From Klebsiella pneumoniae (lineage in GTDB: Bacteria > Myxococcota_A > UBA796 > SXON01), in assembly GCA_945862325.1 (NCBI GenBank), contig CAMAXZ010000013.1, positions 35,068-99,067 of the forward strand: 64,000 bases of DNA, in the 5' to 3' direction. Positions 21,759 through 30,630 of the stretch are shown here, piece after piece. The notes beneath the pieces were generated by a model. It saw nothing but the letters and a program-made list of their open reading frames with translations. It had not been told where the DNA came from and ran no database searches. The translations under genes and the position numbers were made by a program. How positions within the stretch are numbered: position 1 is the stretch's first letter; the number at the start of each line of letters is the position of its first letter.

Positions 21759-22313
21759 TCAGGCCGGAGTGGCGGAAGGGTGGAGGAGCGAGAGCTGGAG
21801 GCGCTCGAGGCGCGTGCGCAGGGAGGCGTCGTACACCCGCGACCCGACACGAGCGGTGAGGCCGCCGAGGAGTGAGGGATCGACCTGCATTTCGAGCACG
21901 ATCGTCTTGCCGGTGGCTTCCGCGAGCGCGGCGCGCACCTGCTCGCGCGCGGCCGGGGTGAGCTCGGCGGAGGAGGTCACGAGCGCCCGGACGCGTCCGG
22001 CGTGGACGTCGGCCATCGCTCGGTACTCCCGGAGGATGTCCGGGAGGGCCGCGAAGCGGTTCTTGTCGAGCACCAAGCGCAGGAAGTTCTGCGTGGTGGG
22101 GTGCAGCGCCTGACCCGGCAGGACGGCCTCGAGGACCCCCTTGCGCTCGGCGCCGGTGTAGACCGGGTTGGAGAGGACCCCCACGAGGTCGCCGCCGCGG
22201 GCGATGCGCAAGAACCGCGTGAGGTCTTCGCCGAGGCGATCGACGAGATCGCCTTCTTTGCCGAGCTCGAGGAGGGCGCGCGCGTAACGGCGCGCGATGG
22301 ACCCTTCGACCAT
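21759..22313 (-). CDS. atpH: F-type ATP synthase delta subunit
   Basis: 184 residues from ATG 22313; the longer reading upstream overlaps atpF and adds no homology. N-terminal SIARRYARALLELGKEGDLV and C-terminal PSLLGGLTARVGSRVYDASLRTRLERL are the OSCP/delta hallmarks. It joins the F1 head to the b/b' stator. Confidence 0.95.
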   Translation of the reverse strand: MVEGSIARRYARALLELGKEGDLVDRLGEDLTRFLRIARGGDLVGVLSNPVYTGAERKGVLEAVLPGQALHPTTQNFLRLVLDKNRFAALPDILREYRAMADVHAGRVRALVTSSAELTPAAREQVRAALAEATGKTIVLEMQVDPSLLGGLTARVGSRVYDASLRTRLERLQLSLLHPSATPA

Positions 22314-22314
22314 G

Positions 22315-22983
22315 TCAGTTCCCTCCGCGGATGTCGGCGGACCGAGGGTCGGCCACCGAAGCCAGGAACTCACGCGCGAGCCGCTCGTGGTCGTCCGGGT
22401 TGACCGTGCGGCGGACCTCGTCGCGCGCGAGCTCGACCGCGAGGCGGGCGGCCTCGGCGCGGAGCTCGTTGCGGGCGCGTTGCGCCTCGTCGCGGATGGT
22501 GCGCTGCGCGGACTCGCGGAGGCGGGCCGCGTCCGCTTCGGCGCGGGCCCGGATCGTCAGCGCTTCCTTCTCGGCGTCGGCCTCGGCGTCGGCGCGCATC
22601 TGGGCGACCTCCGCCTGGAACGCGGCGAGCCGCGCTTCGATCTCGGCGGCGCGGGCGTTCGCTTCGGCCTTCAGGCGGCGTGCCTCGTCGAGCTGCGCGC
22701 GGACCTCGGCGGAGCGGTTGCGGATCCAGTCCATGACCGGACGGGCCGCGAGGTAGCCGAGGATGGCGAGGAACAGCACGAGGCTCGTGGCCTGCATGCC
22801 GAGCACGTAGAAGTCGGGGCCGTGGTGGCCCGCGTCGGCGTGACCTGCGTCGGCGGAGTCGTGAGCCGCCGCGGCGGAGGCCTGCGCGGCGTGCGGAGCG
22901 GCCGCGCCGTGCGCGTCGGGCGCGCTGTGCGGGGCCGGGTGGGCCGGGCCGCTCGCCGCGGCGGACGGGAGGAGGGGCAACAT
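22315..22983 (-). CDS. atpF: F-type ATP synthase b subunit with His/Ala-rich N-terminal extension
   Basis: 222 residues. One transmembrane helix (about 64-82: SLVLFLAILGYLAARPVMDWI) and a long charged coiled coil are standard for the stator stalk. Unusually, the helix is preceded by some 58 residues rich in Ala, Pro and His (roughly ten His), possibly a cleaved signal or an exposed periplasmic segment. It abuts atpF' without a gap. Confidence 0.93.
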   Translation of the reverse strand: MLPLLPSAAASGPAHPAPHSAPDAHGAAAPHAAQASAAAAHDSADAGHADAGHHGPDFYVLGMQATSLVLFLAILGYLAARPVMDWIRNRSAEVRAQLDEARRLKAEANARAAEIEARLAAFQAEVAQMRADAEADAEKEALTIRARAEADAARLRESAQRTIRDEAQRARNELRAEAARLAVELARDEVRRTVNPDDHERLAREFLASVADPRSADIRGGN

Positions 22984-23454
22984 TCAGGCCTCCAACTGCG
23001 CGAGGGGACGGCCGAGCACCTGCGTCGCCACGTCGTGCGCGAGCGCTGCGGCGTTGCCCTTGAGCTCGCCGCGCGCGGTGCCGGACTCTGCCCGCAGGCG
23101 CTCGACGGCGCCCTGCACCTCGTGGTCGGCCTCGGCGCGGGCCGCGGCGACGACCTTCTGGTACTCGGCGTTGGCGACCGCGCGCCGGCTGCTGCGGAGC
23201 TCGATGATCTCGCTGCGGGCGGCGGCGACCGCCTGCTCGTAGCGACTGGCCTGCCCGGCCGACTTCGCCTGGAGCGACGCCGCTTCGTGCCGCGCACCGG
23301 CGGTGTGGTGCTCCCGCTCCAGCAGATACGCGAGCATCGGCTTGAACAGGATGACGTGGAGCCCTGCGACGAGGACGAGGAAGGGCGCGAGCTGGACCAG
23401 GACGAGGACGGGATCCGGGAACAGATGCAAGGACCACCGCGGAGGGCCGGCCAA
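22984..23454 (-). CDS. atpF': F-type ATP synthase b' subunit (second b-type)
   Basis: 156 residues with an N-terminal membrane helix (about 15-38) and a coiled coil; together with atpF it forms a b/b' stator pair, as in many Deltaproteobacteria and phototrophs. The start is TTG at 23454 (a second TTG at 23430 is possible); no ATG exists near the conserved N-terminus. It is the first gene of the operon F'-F-H-A-G-D-C. Subunits a and c (atpB, atpE) and atpI are absent here and must be encoded elsewhere. Confidence 0.9.
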   Translation of the reverse strand: MAGPPRWSLHLFPDPVLVLVQLAPFLVLVAGLHVILFKPMLAYLLEREHHTAGARHEAASLQAKSAGQASRYEQAVAAARSEIIELRSSRRAVANAEYQKVVAAARAEADHEVQGAVERLRAESGTARGELKGNAAALAHDVATQVLGRPLAQLEA

Positions 23455-23544
23455 CTATCGTTTCCGGGTTCCGGCGGCAAGGGGCCGTCCCTTCGCCGCG
23501 ACGCGTCGCGCTCGGCACGCGGATCGGCGCGTTACGGGCCGATC

Positions 23545-24792
23545 GTGCTGCTCCTGCTCGCCCTCGCGTGCGGGCCCGGCGCGGAGGGGCCCGCCGACAC
23601 CGCGGGAAACTCGCCGCCGGGGCCCCTCCTGCTCGTCGCGGACACCGGGACGGGCCGCGCGCGCGTGTACACCCAGGCAGACGGGGCGCCGCGCGGTGGC
23701 CCCTGCCTGGCCGACTTGATGCCCGGTCGGTGCGGCGGCGGCGGCAAGCCCTGCCTGCTCTTCGACACCCAACACGAGGCCGAGAGCGACGCGGACGTGC
23801 TCACCCTGACGTGGGGTTGGCACTCGTCGCTCGGCATCCCCGGGCAGGTCTCGCGCCTTCGGTTCGACGTCCGCGGCGTGCAGCGGGAGTGGTCGTTCGA
23901 CGCGCTCACGTTCCCCGCCGACGACCCGCTCGCCGCGGAGTGCGCCGAAGACGCCGGCACGCTGAAGGCGTGCCAGCTCGTCCTCCCCCACGCCACGCTC
24001 ACGCTCGACGACGGTACGCGCGTGGTGGCGGACACGGGGAACAACCGTGTGATCTTCGTGCGCGTCGGAGAGCCGGACGGCGGCGAGGCGCACGTGAGCG
24101 CGGACGTCGTCGGTCGCATCGATCCGCCGGACAACGGCGCGTCGGCGTGGTGGCCGAACGCGCTGAGCCGCACGCCCGAGGGGCTGCTCGTCGTGAGCTA
24201 CAAGGGCGCGGACCCAGCGGTGACCGGGTACGACAACACCGGTCGGATCCTGGCGTTCGACGTGTCCGAGCCGTCGGCCCCCACCTTGGCCTGGGCCTTT
24301 CCGCCGTCGGGGTGGCTGGGCGCCGTGCACGGCGCGTGGGTCGACCCGGAGGCCGGGCTGCTCTACTACGGCCACGCGTACGGCATGAGCGACGACGTCG
24401 ACGCGGGCGACCTGGGCAGCGTGGGCGTGGCGCGGCTCGGCCTCGAAGGCCCGACGTACCTGGCCGACTTCGTCCTGCCGGACGGCGTGGCGCCCTTCGG
24501 CTTCGTGCGCGAGGCGGAGGTGACGGCCGACGGAAGCGTGGTCATCACCGACTCCGGGTGCGAGAACACCGAGGTGGAGTGCTCCCTGCCGGGGCGGGTG
24601 CTGGTGTCGCCGCCCTTCGCCCTGCCGGAGCCGACGGGGCTCGACGGCGCGTGGTCGCCGGATCATGCGCGGCAACACGTCCTGCCGCTGGAGGGGGTCG
24701 ACGAGCGCGTGACCGACACGCTCGCCTTTCCGTTCGAGACCGACGCGGTCGAAGACGCGGTGGGCCCGCTCGCGTCGATCGACTGTCCCTGA
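23545..24792 (+). CDS. Lipoprotein with beta-propeller, arylsulfotransferase/NHL-like
   Basis: 415 residues from GTG 23545, giving the very short signal MLLLLLALAC (Cys10). The rest is a six-bladed-looking propeller: repeated strands such as LTLDDGTRVVADTGNNRVIFVRV and RTPEGLLVVSYKGADP resemble NHL and ASST-type propellers that read DxGNNRV. Catalytic His/Arg of ASST are not identifiable, so it may be a binding protein. Ninety bases separate it from the divergent atp operon. TACGGG six bases upstream of the GTG hints at a leaderless transcript. Confidence 0.65.
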   Translation: MLLLLALACGPGAEGPADTAGNSPPGPLLLVADTGTGRARVYTQADGAPRGGPCLADLMPGRCGGGGKPCLLFDTQHEAESDADVLTLTWGWHSSLGIPGQVSRLRFDVRGVQREWSFDALTFPADDPLAAECAEDAGTLKACQLVLPHATLTLDDGTRVVADTGNNRVIFVRVGEPDGGEAHVSADVVGRIDPPDNGASAWWPNALSRTPEGLLVVSYKGADPAVTGYDNTGRILAFDVSEPSAPTLAWAFPPSGWLGAVHGAWVDPEAGLLYYGHAYGMSDDVDAGDLGSVGVARLGLEGPTYLADFVLPDGVAPFGFVREAEVTADGSVVITDSGCENTEVECSLPGRVLVSPPFALPEPTGLDGAWSPDHARQHVLPLEGVDERVTDTLAFPFETDAVEDAVGPLASIDCP

Positions 24793-24808
24793 CCGCGCCG
24801 GGCTTCGG

Positions 24809-25300
24809 CTATTCGGGAGCGGTGCAGACGTCGCGGCACGCCGGGGACGGGGCGCCGTTGTTCGGCAGGTCGTCGCAGCGCTCCGCCATGCCGAGGTCCG
24901 CCTGCACACACGCGCGGGCCGCGGTCTGCTGGTAGGCGTCGCAGGCGCGACCACCGAGCGCCGCGATCGTGTCCGTGATGCACGTGTCGACGTCGGCGAA
25001 CTCGTTCTCGTCCAGCAGCTCGCACGTGGCGAGGGACGCGCACCACGCGCGGGCATGGGCGCGGACGAACTCCGTGTAGCTGTCGAGATCGTCTGGGTTG
25101 TCGTCGGTGTCGGTGTCGGTGTCCGTGTCGGCGTCCGTGTCCGTGTCCGTGTCCGTGTCGGTGTCGGTGTCGGTGTCGGTGTCCGAATCGGTGTCCGAAT
25201 CGGTGTCGGCGTCGCCGCCGCCGCCGCCGCTCGTGTCAGTGGGCGTACCGCCCGAGCACGCGGACAGGGCGAGGACCAGGAACAGGGATGAGAGCAGCAT
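24809..25300 (-). CDS. Stalked lipoprotein with small Cys-rich helical domain
   Basis: 163 residues from ATG 25300. The lipobox is LALSAC (Cys15), then a Gly run and a long Asp-Thr/Asp-Ser stalk (about 30-66). The C-terminal domain (about 75-163) is helical with eight Cys (WCASLATC, DVDTCITD, RACDAY, RACVQAD, ERCDDL, PACRDVC), probably four disulfides. This stalk-plus-Cys-rich plan is common in myxobacterial surface lipoproteins; no function is known. Confidence 0.8.
   Translation of the reverse strand: MLLSSLFLVLALSACSGGTPTDTSGGGGGDADTDSDTDSDTDTDTDTDTDTDTDTDADTDTDTDTDDNPDDLDSYTEFVRAHARAWCASLATCELLDENEFADVDTCITDTIAALGGRACDAYQQTAARACVQADLGMAERCDDLPNNGAPSPACRDVCTAPE
25104..25213. repeat. Asp-Thr codon repeat (lipoprotein stalk)
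   Basis: Array of gtgtcg/gtgtcc hexamers (read on the plus strand) encoding the Asp-Thr stalk of the minus-strand lipoprotein. Confidence 0.9.
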
Positions 25301-25319
25301 GGGGACCTCTTGCCGGCCG

Positions 25320-25328
25320 AGTGTAGCA
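25320..25328 (-). promoter_or_regulatory. Extended -10 promoter of the Cys-rich stalked lipoprotein
   Basis: On the minus strand the sequence TGCTACACT is an extended -10 (TG-N-TANNNT), 19 bases upstream of the ATG at 25300. No convincing -35 was seen, which an extended -10 can tolerate. Confidence 0.45.
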
Positions 25329-25365
25329 TCGGCCCTCGTGAGCCGCGACCCCGTGCGCGCGCCTG

Positions 25366-26004
25366 TCAGCGGGTGAATTCGAGTAGGAACGCCACCTCTG
25401 GCAGGACGACGATGGACCACGTCACCCCGTCGTCACCCTCACGGCTCGACAGGTGGGCGCGTCCGACGCTGCGAATCCCGACGGACACCGATGGGCGGCC
25501 CTCGCCGTCGGCGAACACGTACTCGGCGCCGAGCCCGAGCTGCCCGCCGACACCCCCCACACGGGCGCGGGTGTCCGCGGACACCGCGTCCGCCTCGTCT
25601 TGCTCCTCGGCGGTGAACGCCGCGTCCTTCGCCGCCGCGTTCCCAAGGACGCCGTGGAGCCCGACGTCGCCGAAGAACCCCACCGCGTCCGCCGCCCGCG
25701 GGTGGAGCCACCGGCGATAGTCGGCCGCGATGCGGGTCCCCCCCACCGCCTGGCGGGTCGGGCTGTCGCCGCTACGCGTGTCGTCGAAGCGGACGAGCGC
25801 GAGCCCGCCCAGGATGGCGTCGCGCTGGCCGACCCAGCCGACGTGGGCGCTCAAGGGCGGCCGGAGAAGGCCGTCGAACTCGCCGGAGAGGGTGCCGGAG
25901 AATCCGCCGCCGTCCTGCCAGGCGAGGGCGCCGATGCCGACGGGCGCCCACGCGCCGCCGACGAGGACCGCGGCGCGCGCCGAGGCAAGGAGGAGCATCC
26001 ACAT
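25366..26004 (-). CDS. Secreted protein, probable outer-membrane beta-barrel
   Basis: 212 residues. An 11-12 residue signal (MWMLLLASARAA) is followed by alternating hydrophobic/polar strands with glycines and aromatic ends (GTLSGEFDGLLRPPLSAHVGWVGQRDAILGGLALVRFDD), ending in a terminal strand IVVLPEVAFLLEF with C-terminal aromatic, typical of 8-10 stranded barrels. No family is recognised. It is divergent from the ATPase-like gene. Confidence 0.6.
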   Translation of the reverse strand: MWMLLLASARAAVLVGGAWAPVGIGALAWQDGGGFSGTLSGEFDGLLRPPLSAHVGWVGQRDAILGGLALVRFDDTRSGDSPTRQAVGGTRIAADYRRWLHPRAADAVGFFGDVGLHGVLGNAAAKDAAFTAEEQDEADAVSADTRARVGGVGGQLGLGAEYVFADGEGRPSVSVGIRSVGRAHLSSREGDDGVTWSIVVLPEVAFLLEFTR

Positions 26005-26065
26005 GTGGGGGCTCGTATCGCAGGGGCGCGGACCGCACGAGCTTGTGGGGCCCCGGCCCCTGAGC

Positions 26066-26071
26066 TACGAC
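26066..26071 (+). promoter_or_regulatory. -10 element six bases before a start codon (leaderless type)
   Basis: TACGAC is followed by exactly six bases and then the ATG at 26078, so transcription would begin at or next to the start codon. No Shine-Dalgarno sequence precedes the gene. Confidence 0.4.
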
Positions 26072-26077
26072 CGGCGC

Positions 26078-27058
26078 ATGTTCGTGGAGAGGGTCGAGGT
26101 CACGGGCTTCGCGGGCCTGCCGAGCGCGGTCGTCCACCTCGATCGGGTGAGCCGCATCGGCGGCTCGGGGCGGGCCCGCACGGCGCTGTTCGATGCGATG
26201 CAGCTCTTCTTCGGCGCGTTCGACCCCCCGCTGCTCGACGATCTGCTCCGTCGCTGGCTGGGGCGGGACGTCGAGCTCCTCCTGTCGGGCGCGCCCGTCG
26301 CGGAAGCGGCGACCTGGACCCGCGGCCCCGGGGTGCGGCGCGACGGCGATCCCGCGCCGGTCACGCCCGAGCGCACGGCCGGCCTCGGCGGGCTGATCGA
26401 TCCGCACGCGGACGGCACGGTGACGGTCTCGGCCGTCCTGTCTCTCGATCCGCCACAGTTCGGCGCGCTTCGCGCCAACGCCGTGCGCGACGCCCGCCTC
26501 GTGGAGGCGCTGTCCGACGGCGCGCGCCTCACCGTAAAGGTCGGCGCGCGGTTCAGCCCCGCGTGGGACGCCGTGGGTGTCGACCTCCTCGCTTTCGCCG
26601 TGGGCGAGGTCGCGTTCCCGATCGCGGGCGCCGAGCGCCCGGCATGGCTCACCCCGTTCCTCGGCACGCTCGCCCGCCGGTTCGCGCGCGGCCCTGCGCC
26701 CGAATCGTTGTGGCGGGCGCGCGCGACGAGCTGGAGCGCGCCCGATCGGCGGGCCTTCGACCGCGCGCGCGCCGCGTTGGCGGCGGCGCCGTTCGAACTG
26801 GGCGCGATCGAGGTGTTCCCGGAGGGAATCGCCGCGGTCGGCGCGGACGGGCCGGTGCTCGTGCGGCATCTCGGCCCTGACGCCGAGGCCGCGCTCGGCC
26901 TGTGCGGTGCGGTGCTCCTGTCCGGGTCGGACATCTACGCGCTCGACCCCGCGCCGCCGGCCTTCGACGCCTGGCTCGCGGCGCAGGTCGAAGGCGATGC
27001 GAGCGCGCTCGAGCAGGTGGTGTTCGGGGCGTTGGACGGTACGATCCGTGTCGGTTGA
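26078..27058 (+). CDS. SMC/RecF-like ATPase homologue with degenerate P-loop
   Basis: 326 residues. The N-terminus reads like AAA ATPases of the RecF/SMC type (VERVEVTGFAGLPSAVVHLDRVSRIGGSGRARTALFDAMQLFFG), where IGxNGSGKSxLxDA would be expected. Here the P-loop is GGSGRART: the Lys of Walker A is gone and no Walker B or signature motif is seen later. The protein is therefore probably not an ATPase. It heads a three-gene unit: its stop lies inside the next gene (11-base overlap), which in turn overlaps a glycosyltransferase. Confidence 0.6.
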   Translation: MFVERVEVTGFAGLPSAVVHLDRVSRIGGSGRARTALFDAMQLFFGAFDPPLLDDLLRRWLGRDVELLLSGAPVAEAATWTRGPGVRRDGDPAPVTPERTAGLGGLIDPHADGTVTVSAVLSLDPPQFGALRANAVRDARLVEALSDGARLTVKVGARFSPAWDAVGVDLLAFAVGEVAFPIAGAERPAWLTPFLGTLARRFARGPAPESLWRARATSWSAPDRRAFDRARAALAAAPFELGAIEVFPEGIAAVGADGPVLVRHLGPDAEAALGLCGAVLLSGSDIYALDPAPPAFDAWLAAQVEGDASALEQVVFGALDGTIRVG

Positions 27059-27482
27059 CGCGATCTGCCACCAGTGCGGGGCCGAGAAGGACCTCGCGCT
27101 CGCGCGGTGCGGCGCGTGCGGGCACGCCCCGGTGGGCGCTGATCGAGAGCTCGCGGTGCTCGCGTCGCGGGCGGTGCTCGACGCGGCGGCGCTCGCCCAG
27201 GTGCAGGCGCGGGTGCGCGCCGGCGAGCCCTTGCGGCCGTCGGGAGCGCTCCGCGAGCGGGCGCGGGCCGTCCTCGGCGGTCGGGTCGACCCGCCGCTGA
27301 CCCTCTCCCCCCGCGCCCTCACCTGGTTGTTCCTTGCGAACGTCCTGGTGGGCCCGCTCGTGGGCTGGGGGGCGTGGTGGACCTGGAGCCGGCGTCCCGG
27401 GCCGGCGGCGCGGCAGGCGCTGGTCGTAACGGTCCCGGTCTCGATCGCGTTCACCGTCCTCTGGTGGGGGATCTCCCGATGA
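27048..27482 (+). CDS. Zinc-ribbon protein with two membrane helices
   Basis: 144 residues from GTG 27048. Two CxxC pairs (CHQCG about residues 6-10 and CGACG about 22-26) form a zinc ribbon, followed by an acidic-basic helical stretch and two hydrophobic helices near the C-terminus (about 88-110 and 120-142). The ribbon would face the cytoplasm. Role unknown; it overlaps both neighbours and is co-translated. Confidence 0.7.
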   Translation: MSVDAICHQCGAEKDLALARCGACGHAPVGADRELAVLASRAVLDAAALAQVQARVRAGEPLRPSGALRERARAVLGGRVDPPLTLSPRALTWLFLANVLVGPLVGWGAWWTWSRRPGPAARQALVVTVPVSIAFTVLWWGISR

Positions 27483-28867
27483 AGCGCCTGTCCGCTTGCT
27501 TGATCGCGAAGAACGAGCAGGAATTCATCCGCGGCTGCCTGGAGAGCCTCGCCGGAGCGGTCGACGAGGTGGTCGTGTACGACACGGGCAGCACCGACGC
27601 GACCCCGACGATCGCCGCGGAGCTTGGCGCCCGGGTCATCCGCGGGGAGTGGCGCGACGACTTCGCGTGGGCGCGCAATCAGGCCCTCGCGCACGCCAGC
27701 GGCGACTGGGTGCTCACGCTCGACTGCGACGAGCGCCTCGCGCCCGGCGCCGGCGCGGCGATCCGCGCCTTCATCGACGCGGATCGCCACGAGGCGGGCG
27801 TGATCGCGCTGCACAACGCCGACAGGGCGGACGCGGCCGCGGACGACGTCCTCTCGGGAGCGCGCCGTCAGGGGAGCGCCATCGGCCTGCTGCGACTGCT
27901 GTGCAAGACCGAAGACCTACGGTGGGAGAACCCGATTCACGAGTGGCCGGCCACGTGGGTGCTCGCGCGGCGTGACCGCATCCAAATGGTGCCCGGCGCG
28001 GCGATCGTCCATTACGGCGCCACGAAACAGGTCGTGGCCAGCCGCGCGAAGCTCGAGCGCAACGCGCGCATCCTCGAACGACTGACCGCGGAGCGGCCGG
28101 ACGACCCGAGCGCGCCGATCTACCACGCGGGCCAGGAGCTTCAGACCTCGAACTTCGCCAAGGCGGACCCCCTGATCGAAGAGGCGTGGCGCCGCGTCGA
28201 GCGTTCGCGCGCACGTGGCGACGTCGTGTTCTGCGAGCTCAAGACGGTCCTGTTGAAGCTTCGCCGCCACCTCGAGCGCGGCGAGCACACCACCGCCCTC
28301 GCGCTCGCGGAAGACACGCTCCGTCGTGGGTTCGTAAACCCGAACCTGCATTTTCATCATGGTGTCGCCGCGGAGGCGTGCGCGGCCTCGCTCGAGGGCC
28401 CCGCGAGGCACGCCCGGCTCGTCGAGGCCGCGAAGGCGTTTCGAGCGGCCATCGCGCTCGACGGGCAGGTGTTCCAGGAGGAGTACGACCCCGCGGGCAC
28501 GTCGTGGCTCGGGTACTACCGCCTGGGGCTCGTGCTCCTGCGCCTCTCGCCCGACGCCGCGCGGACGGTGTTCCTCGAGGCGGAGGGCCGCTGGCCCGAG
28601 CGCCCCCACTTCACCCTCGGCCTGGCAGAGTGCGCGATCGACCGGAAGGAGCCGCAGCTCGCCTTGGAGATCCTCGCGCGTGTGCCGGCGGACCTCGAAA
28701 CACCGGACGCGCCGACCCTCGCCGCGCTCGCCACCGCGCAGCTCGGCCGGCCCCGCGACGCCCTGGAGCACGTGAAGGCGGCCGCGAAGGCCCGCGGCGC
28801 CTACCTGGGCCCCCACCGCGGGGCGCGGCTGCAGGCGCTGGTCCGCAGCGCGTCCGGGAGGCCGTGA
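27479..28867 (+). CDS. Glycosyltransferase family 2 with TPR-like tail
   Basis: 462 residues. The GT-A domain begins at residue 3 (LSACLIAKNEQEFIRGCLESL), with DTGSTD at 35-40 and the metal-binding DxD as DCD at 82-84. The HEWPATW segment (about 158) is typical of SunS/HPT-like GT2 enzymes. The C-terminal half (about 230-455) is helical repeats of TPR type, an arrangement seen in protein or peptide glycosyltransferases. It likely transfers a sugar to a protein or glycan in the cytoplasm; acceptor unknown. ATG overlaps the previous stop. Confidence 0.88.
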   Translation: MKRLSACLIAKNEQEFIRGCLESLAGAVDEVVVYDTGSTDATPTIAAELGARVIRGEWRDDFAWARNQALAHASGDWVLTLDCDERLAPGAGAAIRAFIDADRHEAGVIALHNADRADAAADDVLSGARRQGSAIGLLRLLCKTEDLRWENPIHEWPATWVLARRDRIQMVPGAAIVHYGATKQVVASRAKLERNARILERLTAERPDDPSAPIYHAGQELQTSNFAKADPLIEEAWRRVERSRARGDVVFCELKTVLLKLRRHLERGEHTTALALAEDTLRRGFVNPNLHFHHGVAAEACAASLEGPARHARLVEAAKAFRAAIALDGQVFQEEYDPAGTSWLGYYRLGLVLLRLSPDAARTVFLEAEGRWPERPHFTLGLAECAIDRKEPQLALEILARVPADLETPDAPTLAALATAQLGRPRDALEHVKAAAKARGAYLGPHRGARLQALVRSASGRP

Positions 28868-28873
28868 GCCGGA

Positions 28874-29707
28874 CTAACCGACGTCCATCTTCGAGAAGTA
28901 CATCGCGGACGCCGCGCTGGTGATCCCCCACACGACCGCCAGCGCGACGAAGCGCGCGGGGTCCCACTGGCCGCCCACCCAGGTCTCCCAGGCGAGGAGC
29001 GCGTTGCCGAGCGTCCACGACGAGGCGGGCCCGGCCCACTCGACGCCGAGCTGGGAGAGGAGAAGGAGCACGCCGCGAACACCGAGGTCGAAGCCGAACA
29101 ACAGCACGAGCACGACGACGACGCCGCCGACCGAGCGCAGCAGGAGCGAGGCGAGGACGACGATCGACAGCACCGCGAGGTCGCAAACGCCGGACGCGAC
29201 GTACGCGATCAGGCAGTTCTGGAGCTCCGACGAGACGAGGGCGGGGCCCACCATCAGCTGGCCGAGCCCGAACGCGGGCAGGGCGGTGCCGACCAGGGTC
29301 GCGACGACGACGCTCGACAGGGCGACGTACTTGGCCAGGAGCACGCTCCATCGGGGGACGGGGCGCACCAACAGCTCCCGCAGGGTCCGGTCGGACAGCT
29401 CGCCCGCCACGCTCGACGCCGCGATGAACGCGAGGAGCGGCGGGAGCAGGTACGCGCTGCGGAAGCGGAGCGCCCAACCCGCGACGACCACGACGTCGGT
29501 CTGGATGAGGTCGCTCAAGGACTGCGACGGGCCGGCCCCGCTCTGGAGCTGCACCGACCCAGGCTCCATGTTGGCGATCCGGCTGACGCCCCACGCGACG
29601 AACGCCCCGACGAGCACGCTGAGGAGCACGGCGAGCGGCGCGCTGACGCCGGTCCAGATCTTTCGGACTTCGGCGACGATCATCGCCGGGAGCTGAGCCG
29701 GAATCAC
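28874..29707 (-). CDS. ABC-2 type transporter permease
   Basis: 277 residues with six hydrophobic helices (about 22-42, 75-100, 120-150, 165-190, 195-220, 240-265). The segment ELSDRTLRELLVRPVPRWSVLLAKY is the cytoplasmic coupling region of ABC-2 permeases. GTG at 29707 overlaps the stop of the ATPase gene, so the two form one export system. Cargo unknown; multidrug or lipid exporters of this type are common. Confidence 0.85.
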   Translation of the reverse strand: MIPAQLPAMIVAEVRKIWTGVSAPLAVLLSVLVGAFVAWGVSRIANMEPGSVQLQSGAGPSQSLSDLIQTDVVVVAGWALRFRSAYLLPPLLAFIAASSVAGELSDRTLRELLVRPVPRWSVLLAKYVALSSVVVATLVGTALPAFGLGQLMVGPALVSSELQNCLIAYVASGVCDLAVLSIVVLASLLLRSVGGVVVVLVLLFGFDLGVRGVLLLLSQLGVEWAGPASSWTLGNALLAWETWVGGQWDPARFVALAVVWGITSAASAMYFSKMDVG

Positions 29708-30630
29708 AGGACCCCCTTGCCGGTCACGGACAGATAGTGCTCTTCGAGGGTGCCCTGGCGCAGCGCCAGGTAGGAGACGTCCACGCCGCCGTGCACGAGC
29801 GCGCGGTTGAGGGCGGCGGCCGACATCTGGCGGAGCGCGATGACGAGCCGCCCGTCGGCGCCGTCGCCGGCGAGCTCGGCGCCGCCGAGGCCCGCGACGA
29901 GGTCGAGCGCGCGGGCCCGGTCGGACACGCCGACCTCGACGTGGACGGTGTCATCGGGCCCCGCCGCGAGGAGGTGTTTCACGTCCCCTTCGGATTGAAG
30001 GCGTCCGTGGTCGATGATCCCGACGCGGTTGCACAGCGCCTGCACCTCGGCGAGCAGGTGGCTCGACACGAAGACCGTGAGGCGGTCGCGCCGCACGAGC
30101 TCGAGGAGGAGATCGCGCACCTCCCGCATGCCGCGCGGGTCGAGGCCGTTCGTCGGCTCGTCGAGCACGAGCAGCCGCGGCCGACCGACCAGCGCCCGGG
30201 CGATGCCCAAGCGCTGCTTCATCCCGAGGGAGTACCCGCGGACGCGCTCCGCGGCGCGCTCGCGCAGCCCCACGCGCTCGAGCGCCGACTCGATGTCCGC
30301 GCGGTCGCCGCGCCCCGCGTAGGCGACCGCGATCTCGAGGTTGGTGCGCGCGCTGAGGTGTTCGTGGAACGGAGGGGTCTCGACCATGGCGCCGACCGCC
30401 TGGCGGCGCCGCACGGGGTCACGCTCGCCGAAGATGGCGACGTCGCCCGCGTCGTGGCGGATCAGACCGAGAATGCACCGGATAGCCGTCGTTTTTCCGG
30501 CGCCGTTGGGGCCGAGGAAGCCGTAGAGGTCGCCTTCGCGCACCTCGAGCGAGAGGTCGTCGACGACGGCGCGGGACCCGTAGCGACGGGTGAGCCCGCG
30601 GACGAGCAGCGCAGGAACGTCACTTGCCAA
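29704..30630 (-). CDS. ABC transporter ATP-binding protein (ABC-2 exporter)
   Basis: 308 residues. Walker A GPNGAGKT at 40-47, signature YSLGMKQRLGIARAL (about 134-148), Walker B LLVLDEPTNGLDP (about 155-167), and a C-terminal extension (about 225-308) as in DrrA/CcmA-like ATPases. The start is TTG 30630, supported by GGAGGAG seven bases upstream; no ATG or GTG is near. It pairs with the adjacent permease and is divergent from the phosphoesterase gene. Confidence 0.92.
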   Translation of the reverse strand: MASDVPALLVRGLTRRYGSRAVVDDLSLEVREGDLYGFLGPNGAGKTTAIRCILGLIRHDAGDVAIFGERDPVRRRQAVGAMVETPPFHEHLSARTNLEIAVAYAGRGDRADIESALERVGLRERAAERVRGYSLGMKQRLGIARALVGRPRLLVLDEPTNGLDPRGMREVRDLLLELVRRDRLTVFVSSHLLAEVQALCNRVGIIDHGRLQSEGDVKHLLAAGPDDTVHVEVGVSDRARALDLVAGLGGAELAGDGADGRLVIALRQMSAAALNRALVHGGVDVSYLALRQGTLEEHYLSVTGKGVL

